A DNA stretch of 64,000 bases from Flavobacterium sp. 270 (GTDB lineage Bacteria > Bacteroidota > Bacteroidia > Flavobacteriales > Flavobacteriaceae), in NCBI RefSeq assembly GCF_004368785.1, contig NZ_SODM01000007.1:62001-126000 (forward strand). Direction: 5' to 3'. The first letter of the stretch is position 1. Each line of letters begins with the position of its first letter. Positions 58,990 through 64,000 of the stretch are shown here, piece after piece. The notes under the pieces were generated by a model. It made no database searches, had not been told where the DNA came from, and saw nothing but the letters and a program-made list of their open reading frames with translations. Position numbers and translations under genes: made by a program.

Positions 58990-59709
58990 ATGTCTAAATT
59001 ATATATCGTTCCAACGCCAATCGGCAATCTTGAAGACATGACTTTTCGTGCCATCAGGATTCTCAAAGAAGTCGATTTGATTTTGGCCGAAGACACCCGA
59101 ACGAGTGGTAAACTCTTGAAGCATTTTGAAATTGGCACGCACATGCACAGCCATCATATGCACAACGAGCACAAAACAACCGAAAATCTTATCGCGAGAT
59201 TAAAAGCCGGCGAAACGATTGCTTTAATTTCTGATGCAGGAACTCCGGCAATCTCAGATCCTGGTTTTCTTTTGACTCGCGCCTGCGTAGAAAATAAAAT
59301 CGAAGTTGAATGTCTGCCCGGCGCAACAGCTTTTGTTCCCGCATTAGTAAACAGCGCACTTCCAAATGATCGTTTTATTTTTGAAGGTTTCCTTCCGGAG
59401 AAAAAAGGACGACAAACCCGATTTTTGGCTTTAGCCGAAGAAACCCGAACGATGATCTTATATGTTTCTCCACATAAATTGGTTAAAACTTTAGCTGAAT
59501 TTATTCAATATTTCGGCGAAGACAGACAAGTTTGCGTTTCGCGTGAATTATCAAAATTGCACGAGGAAAATGTACGCGGAACTGCAAAAGAGGTTTTAGC
59601 ACATTTTGAGAAAACAGCTCCACGCGGTGAAATTGTCGTTGTTGTTGCTGGAAAAACAATAGAAAAAGAAGCTAAGAAAAGTAAATATTCGAAAGACGAA
59701 GAAGAATAA
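58990..59709 (+). CDS. rsmI: 16S rRNA 2'-O-ribose methyltransferase RsmI
   Basis: The 239-residue protein starts MSKLYIVPTPIGNLEDMTFR, the signature of the RsmI (YraL) family. It has EDTRTSGKLLKHF, LISDAGTPAISDPGFLLTRA and VSRELSKLHEENVRGTAKEV. It methylates the 2'-O of C1402 in 16S rRNA using S-adenosylmethionine in a tetrapyrrole-methylase fold. A large repeat hairpin (59721-59793) follows. Confidence 0.95.
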   Translation: MSKLYIVPTPIGNLEDMTFRAIRILKEVDLILAEDTRTSGKLLKHFEIGTHMHSHHMHNEHKTTENLIARLKAGETIALISDAGTPAISDPGFLLTRACVENKIEVECLPGATAFVPALVNSALPNDRFIFEGFLPEKKGRQTRFLALAEETRTMILYVSPHKLVKTLAEFIQYFGEDRQVCVSRELSKLHEENVRGTAKEVLAHFEKTAPRGEIVVVVAGKTIEKEAKKSKYSKDEEE

Positions 59710-59720
59710 AATTAAAAATA

Positions 59721-59793
59721 TTTAGCCACGAATTGCACAAATTAGCACGAATCCAAATTAGTGGAAATTCGTGCAATTCGTGGCTAAAAAACA
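59721..59793. repeat. GCCACGAATTGCAC inverted repeat after rsmI
   Basis: Arms 59721-59738 and 59771-59788 are perfect 18-nt complements (TTTAGCCACGAATTGCAC), with an internal GCACGAAT/ATTCGTGC alternative pairing and AAAAAA downstream. Relatives lie at 1280-1319, 58884-58976 and 60218-60262. Confidence 0.82.
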
Positions 59794-59804
59794 ATTAAAA
59801 AATC

Positions 59805-60152
59805 ATGAGCATTCAAGCCTTTTTAGAAAAACTAAGACAAAACCCAACCCAAAATACTTTCCCAGAAACTATTGCAGTAATCGAAGAAAACTACAATTTT
59901 ACTCCTACTGCTTTTCAAAACGGAACACAACATAATGCAACCGGAGAAAATTCTGGTTCTTGTAAACTTTTTTCTTTTGCAAAACTGCAAAACCTTTCTA
60001 AAGAAGAAACTTTAGCTTGTTTTGGTGCATTTTATTTTGAAGAAGTTTTGGGCGATTCAAACGGAACGAATCATCAAAATATTAGAAATTTCATCAACTT
60101 AGGCTGGGACGGAATTCAGTTTGAGGGAAATGCTTTAGAAGCAAAAAAATAA
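59805..60152 (+). CDS. HopJ type III effector-like protein
   Basis: The 115-residue protein matches the HopJ family (SIQAFLEKLRQNPTQNTFPE, then IEENYNFTPTAFQNGTQHNA and SCKLFSFAKLQNLSKEETLA). The family was named for a Pseudomonas effector, but it is common as a plain cytosolic protein in marine and soil bacteria. There is no type III secretion system here, so an effector role is not implied. No catalytic residues are recognised. It lies between repeats. Confidence 0.85.
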   Translation: MSIQAFLEKLRQNPTQNTFPETIAVIEENYNFTPTAFQNGTQHNATGENSGSCKLFSFAKLQNLSKEETLACFGAFYFEEVLGDSNGTNHQNIRNFINLGWDGIQFEGNALEAKK

Positions 60153-60217
60153 TTTTAGATTTCAGATTGTAGATTTTAGATTTCTGCATTCTGGAAACTT
60201 ATCGCAAAATATTCAGT

Positions 60218-60312
60218 CATGAATTACTCAAATTAAATTAGTGAAATTTGTGTAATTCGTGGCAAAAAAGACACAGATTAGAAAATCATTTTAATCCCAA
60301 TAATCTGTGGCA
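60218..60312. repeat. Dispersed repeats upstream of recJ
   Basis: CATGAATTACTCAAATTA...GTGTAATTCGTGGC and CACAGATTAG...CTAATCTGTGG-like words repeat the families seen at 1280-1363 and 27781-27810. No gene is present in the 233-bp gap. Confidence 0.7.
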
Positions 60313-60385
60313 AAAAAAAAATTACATTCCTGATTAAACGATTTCAGAAATCTGAGATCTAAAATCAAAAATCTACAATTAAAAA

Positions 60386-62086
60386 ATGCGTTGGACATTA
60401 AAACCAAAACCTTCTGAAGATAAAGTCAAACATTTGGCACAAGCTTTAAATGTAGAAGATTTTGTAGCAACACTTTTGATTCAGCGCGGCATTGAAACTT
60501 TTGACGATGCCAAAAATTTCTTTCGCCCTTCGCTGGAGCATCTTTATGATCCTTTTTTAATGAAGGACATGGACAAAGCCGTTGCCAGAATTGAATTGGC
60601 AATAGAAAACGAAGAAAACATAATGGTTTTTGGTGATTACGATGTCGACGGAACAACTGCGGTTTCATTGGTTTCTTCGTATCTTAAATCGTATTATTCA
60701 AACATTGCGACTTACATTCCAGATCGTTATGACGAAGGTTATGGAATTTCATACAAAGGAATTGATTACGCAGATGATAATGGAATTTCATTAATTATAG
60801 CACTCGACTGTGGAATAAAATCGATTGACCATATCGCCTACGCGAAAGAAAAAAACATTGACTTTATTATCTGCGATCACCACAGGCCGGGAGAATTTCT
60901 TCCCGATGCTGTTGCCATTTTAGATCCAAAAAGAGAAGATTGTTCGTATCCGTATGATGAATTATGCGGTTGTGGCGTGGGTTTTAAACTGATTCAGGCT
61001 TTAGGAAAAAACCGAAATGAAACGACAGAAGATCTAATTTCTTATCTGGATTTGGTTGCTACGGCAATCGCTGCAGATATTGTACCGATTACAGGCGAAA
61101 ACAGAGTTTTAGCTTATTTTGGATTGCAGGTTATTAATTCTGATCCAAGACCCGGAATTAAAGCTTTGGTGCATCAGGTAAAGAAAAAAGTTTTAGATAT
61201 TACTGATGTAGTTTTTATTATTTCGCCAAGAATAAATGCAGCCGGAAGAATCAAACACGGCAATCACGCTGTCGAATTATTGACTGAATTTGATTTTGAT
61301 CAGGCACAGCAATTTGCATCAGAAATTGAGCAATATAATGCCGATCGTAAAGATTTAGATAAAAAAATTACGAAAGAAGCTTTTCAGCAAATTCTGGAAA
61401 ATAACGAAGAAGAACGTTTTTCGACCGTCGTTTTTCAGGAAGACTGGCACAAAGGTGTTATCGGAATTGTGGCTTCAAGATTAATAGAAACGTATTATCG
61501 TCCGACTTTGGTTTTTACCAAAAGCGGTGACAAATATGCAGCTTCGGCAAGATCGGTAAAAGGTTTTGACGTTTATAATGCGCTTGATGCCTGCGCCGAA
61601 CATTTGGAACAATTTGGTGGTCACATGTATGCGGCAGGAATGACTTTAAAAGCAGAAAATTACGAAGCTTTTAAAAACGCTTTTGAAAAATGTGTCGAAA
61701 AAACCATTTTGCCAGAAATGCGAACTCCCGAAATTGAAATTGATGCCGAAATAAATTTTGCCGATATAACACCAAAACTGATCCGCATTTTAAAACAATT
61801 CGAACCTTTTGGTCCACAAAATATGACGCCGGTTTTTATGACTTCAGACGTAAAAGACACTGGTTATGCAAAAACTTTAGGCGTCGACGATGAACATTTA
61901 AGGCTTTTTGCAAAACAATCTAATTCTGATGGAATCGCCGCAATTGGCTTTGGATTAGGAAAAAAAATAGATATTACTAAAAATCAAAATTCTTTTCAGC
62001 TTGCGTATTGCATCGCTGAAAACGAGTGGAACAATACCGTTTCGACTCAACTTATGCTAAAAGATATTAGAACTAATGACAGATAA
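60386..62086 (+). CDS. recJ: Single-stranded-DNA-specific exonuclease RecJ
   Basis: The 566-residue protein has the DHH-family motifs VFGDYDVDGTTAVSLVSSYL (residues 81-100), DCGIKSIDHI and ICDHHRPGEFLPDAVAILDP. It also has the DHHA1 region and the terminal FEPFGPQNMTPVFMTSDV. It degrades single-stranded DNA 5' to 3' in recombination and mismatch repair. The stop overlaps the MFS gene start by 11 nt, so the two are translationally coupled. Confidence 0.95.
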   Translation: MRWTLKPKPSEDKVKHLAQALNVEDFVATLLIQRGIETFDDAKNFFRPSLEHLYDPFLMKDMDKAVARIELAIENEENIMVFGDYDVDGTTAVSLVSSYLKSYYSNIATYIPDRYDEGYGISYKGIDYADDNGISLIIALDCGIKSIDHIAYAKEKNIDFIICDHHRPGEFLPDAVAILDPKREDCSYPYDELCGCGVGFKLIQALGKNRNETTEDLISYLDLVATAIAADIVPITGENRVLAYFGLQVINSDPRPGIKALVHQVKKKVLDITDVVFIISPRINAAGRIKHGNHAVELLTEFDFDQAQQFASEIEQYNADRKDLDKKITKEAFQQILENNEEERFSTVVFQEDWHKGVIGIVASRLIETYYRPTLVFTKSGDKYAASARSVKGFDVYNALDACAEHLEQFGGHMYAAGMTLKAENYEAFKNAFEKCVEKTILPEMRTPEIEIDAEINFADITPKLIRILKQFEPFGPQNMTPVFMTSDVKDTGYAKTLGVDDEHLRLFAKQSNSDGIAAIGFGLGKKIDITKNQNSFQLAYCIAENEWNNTVSTQLMLKDIRTNDR

Positions 62087-63356
62087 AGTAAAAAAAGCCG
62101 ATCCTTATCAGGCGTTGCGTTACAGAGAATTTAATGTGTTTTTATTATTGCGTTTTTGCATGGTTTTTGCCTGGGCCATGCAGTTTATCGTAATAGAATG
62201 GGAAGTTTACAGTTTAACTAAAAACCCTCTTTCGCTTGGGATTATTGGTTTAATGGAAGTTATTCCAGCCGTTTCGATGGCATTGTTTGCAGGACATATT
62301 GTCGACCAAAAAGAAAAGAAAGGATTATTGGTAAAGTGTATTCTGGGATTTTCGGTAATAAGTTTTGGATTGTTTTTATTAACATGGCCAAAAGTTGTTG
62401 GTGATTTATCTCCAACTGTTATTTTGTATTCCATTTATGCTTTGGTCTTTTTGGGCGGATTGGTTAGAGCCTTTCTTGGCCCGACTATTTTCTCTCTTCT
62501 ATCGCTGATTATTCCTAAAAAAGCGTATCCAAATGCCGCGACATGGAGCAGTTCTGTCTGGCAGATTGGCGCTGTTATGGGACCGGCGCTGGCTGGGTTC
62601 TCCATTAACTGGATTGGCGTTCACTGGTCAATGTGTATGGTTTTCGGATTCTCGCTTCTTTCATTAGCTGCTTTATCACAAATCAGTGCTAAACCGATCA
62701 TAAATCCAAAGATTGGAGAATCAATAAAAGACAGTCTTACAGAAGGTTTAACTTTTGTATTTAAAAACCAAATTGTTTTAGGCGCTTTATCCCTTGACAT
62801 GATTGCTGTACTTTTTGGAGGTGCAGTAGCCTTATTACCTGTTTTTGCTCAGGACATCCTAAAAGTGGGAGCCGAAGGTTTTGGAATATTAAGAGCTGCT
62901 CCTGCAGTAGGCGCTTTCATTACAATGCTTGTTTCTGCTTATGTGCCTTTATATAAAGATGCAGGAAAGAAACTTTTAGTCGCCATATTTGTTTTTGGAT
63001 TATCTATCATCTTATTTGGACTTTCTACCTCTTTCTGGCTTTCTGTTTTCGCCTTATTTTTAAGTGGACTTGCTGACGGAATTTCTGTGGTTATCCGCCA
63101 AACTATTTTACAGCTTAAAACTCCCGATCATATGCGCGGACGTGTTGGTGCCGTGAATTCAATTTTTGTTGGATCTTCTAATGAATTAGGTGCTTTTGAA
63201 AGCGGTGCAACTGCTAAATTGATGGGAACGGTAACCTCTGTTGTTTTTGGAGGAAGTGTTACGCTTTTAACTGTTATTGTCACAGCATTAAAATCACCGA
63301 CTTTTAGAAAATTAGATCTTAAGAGAGATATGGAAGATCATCAGAATATGGAGTAA
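62076..63356 (+). CDS. Major facilitator superfamily transporter (MFS_3/EntS-like)
   Basis: The 426-residue protein has about twelve membrane helices, with FNVFLLLRFCMVFAWAMQFI at the start and the MFS loop (ALFAGHIVDQKEKKGLLVKC) between helices 2 and 3. A central AFLGPTIFSLLSLIIPKKAY, then ADGISVVIRQTILQLKTPDH and MRGRVGAVNSIFVGSSNELG, mark the group that includes the enterobactin exporter EntS. The substrate is unknown. It starts within recJ (11-nt overlap), and its stop overlaps the next gene by one base. Confidence 0.87.
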   Translation: MTDKVKKADPYQALRYREFNVFLLLRFCMVFAWAMQFIVIEWEVYSLTKNPLSLGIIGLMEVIPAVSMALFAGHIVDQKEKKGLLVKCILGFSVISFGLFLLTWPKVVGDLSPTVILYSIYALVFLGGLVRAFLGPTIFSLLSLIIPKKAYPNAATWSSSVWQIGAVMGPALAGFSINWIGVHWSMCMVFGFSLLSLAALSQISAKPIINPKIGESIKDSLTEGLTFVFKNQIVLGALSLDMIAVLFGGAVALLPVFAQDILKVGAEGFGILRAAPAVGAFITMLVSAYVPLYKDAGKKLLVAIFVFGLSIILFGLSTSFWLSVFALFLSGLADGISVVIRQTILQLKTPDHMRGRVGAVNSIFVGSSNELGAFESGATAKLMGTVTSVVFGGSVTLLTVIVTALKSPTFRKLDLKRDMEDHQNME

Positions 63357-63937
63357 TGCAAAAGTTAAAAAAGATACTTATAAATATTCACTTCGGGACA
63401 TTAATTATATTACTGACAAATTTTGTATTCAATACAATTTGTGATATTAGCTTAATTTCAAACTTAAGATTTGTTCTTAAAATTTTGTTTTACGTATCGG
63501 CTTGTATGCTTTTCTTTTATTATATAAAACCTTTTAAAAAGAAAGCAATATATTTTTCACTTTATATAATTTCTCCCATTTTTATTTTTGTAAGCTGGCT
63601 TATCGATGGAATTATGGGAGCAATTTTATCTTCTTTTTTTCTATTTTTCTTCTTACCAAATGACATACGATTTGAAAATGATCAGATTCAGATAAAAACT
63701 AAATTTGAAGGTTTGCTAGGAATGTGCTGCAAATATGAAGTAATCGAAAAAAAGTTTTTCTTATTCGAAACTAAAATAGGTGAATTTCAAAATGAAGAAA
63801 GTCTTTATTTTAAACAGAATGATATTGAAATTCAAAAAAATAAACTTGTAATACATTTAAAGCTGAAAGACTACGATGTAAAAGAAGATCATTATATATT
63901 GAAAAACAGTACTCTTGAAATTCCTTTGCGAAATTAG
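63356..63937 (+). CDS. Membrane-anchored hypothetical protein
   Basis: The 193-residue protein has about three or four N-terminal membrane helices (FGTLIILLTNFVFNTICDIS, LKILFYVSACMLFFYYIK, YFSLYIISPIFIFVSWLIDG and ILSSFFLFFFLP). A cytoplasmic C-terminal domain of about 90 residues is rich in Lys, Glu and Phe (RFENDQIQIKTKFEGLLGMC). I do not recognise the family. It shares a 1-nt TAATG overlap with the MFS gene and is probably the third member of a recJ-MFS-unknown operon. Confidence 0.65.
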   Translation: MQKLKKILINIHFGTLIILLTNFVFNTICDISLISNLRFVLKILFYVSACMLFFYYIKPFKKKAIYFSLYIISPIFIFVSWLIDGIMGAILSSFFLFFFLPNDIRFENDQIQIKTKFEGLLGMCCKYEVIEKKFFLFETKIGEFQNEESLYFKQNDIEIQKNKLVIHLKLKDYDVKEDHYILKNSTLEIPLRN

Positions 63938-63979
63938 TAACTCCTTTATTATCACTTTCAAACTAATCCTATTTTCCAA

Positions 63980-64000
63980 ATGAAGAAACTGTTTTTTCTT
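63980..64000 (+). CDS. Start of a further gene, cut by the window edge
   Basis: ATGAAGAAACTGTTTTTTCT reads MKKLFFL, the start of a typical signal peptide, 42 nt after the previous stop. Nothing more can be said without the following sequence. Confidence 0.45.

Noticed and set aside
62076..62086. Possible frameshift or fusion between recJ and the MFS gene
   Set aside because: Both proteins have complete N and C termini; the 11-nt overlap is ordinary translational coupling.

Overview
The window is a chromosomal segment of a Bacteroidota bacterium, almost certainly a Flavobacterium or close relative. The evidence is the low-GC coding style, promoters with a TAnnTTTG -7 element and no Shine-Dalgarno sequences, a type IX secretion (T9SS) sorting domain, several TonB-dependent receptors (TBDRs), and lineage-typical families (DUF4271, DUF4296, DUF3098, DUF5686, DUF5808). 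It holds about 55 protein genes and no rRNA, tRNA, phage, transposase or CRISPR array that I can see.

Layout. 1-9 kb: the 5' part of fructose-1,6-bisphosphatase, an acetyltransferase, aspartate kinase, a small regulator, a 1142-residue outer-membrane protein, a Lys/Ala-rich exported protein and a glycosyltransferase. 9.2-17.6 kb: a phosphate-type island with an OprP-like porin, PhoR- and PhoB-like regulators, a TBDR, a beta-helix lipoprotein and a tiny T9SS-tagged protein. 17.6-31 kb: housekeeping and conserved genes (LuxE-like, tyrS, a reductase, pyrC, a dolichol-phosphate-mannose synthase-like enzyme, DUF4271, hemD, an Lrp regulator, a Zn peptidase, leuS). 31-37 kb: a molybdenum-type island with a ModE-like DNA-binding protein, two TBDRs and a lipoprotein with a molybdopterin-binding domain. 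37-46 kb: ftsX-DUF3098-uppP-truB, a thioredoxin-like gene, pyrH-frr and a DUF5686 outer-membrane protein. 46-53 kb: a cation/proton antiporter, a LytS/LytR-like two-component pair, an SMR transporter and an RND/MMPL transporter. 53-64 kb: asnS, rpoN, tdk, rsmI, a HopJ-like gene, recJ, an MFS transporter and unknowns.

The two islands are the most informative parts. In the phosphate island, three transcription units (porin, TBDR, lipoprotein) each carry an array of TTAACA-like hexamers repeated every 11 bp. Each array is phased identically to the -7 element: in all three a repeat starts exactly 30 nt before the TTTG. This is the geometry of Pho boxes and suggests a local Pho regulon with a TonB/lipoprotein uptake system. 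In the molybdenum island both TBDR genes are preceded by the same 34-nt sequence, built on the inverted repeat TCAGTAT-N12-ATACTGA, a good candidate operator for the adjacent ModE-like protein. This suggests TonB-dependent uptake of molybdate, tungstate or a molybdenum chelate.

Intergenic DNA is full of dispersed palindromic and tandem repeats of several families. One repeat family has entered the coding sequence of leuS in frame, adding about 25 residues. A hairpin at the 3' end of the LuxE-like gene is duplicated downstream of tyrS. A minus-strand terminator in the 40.7-41.0 kb gap suggests an unannotated small transcript with a 25-codon ORF.
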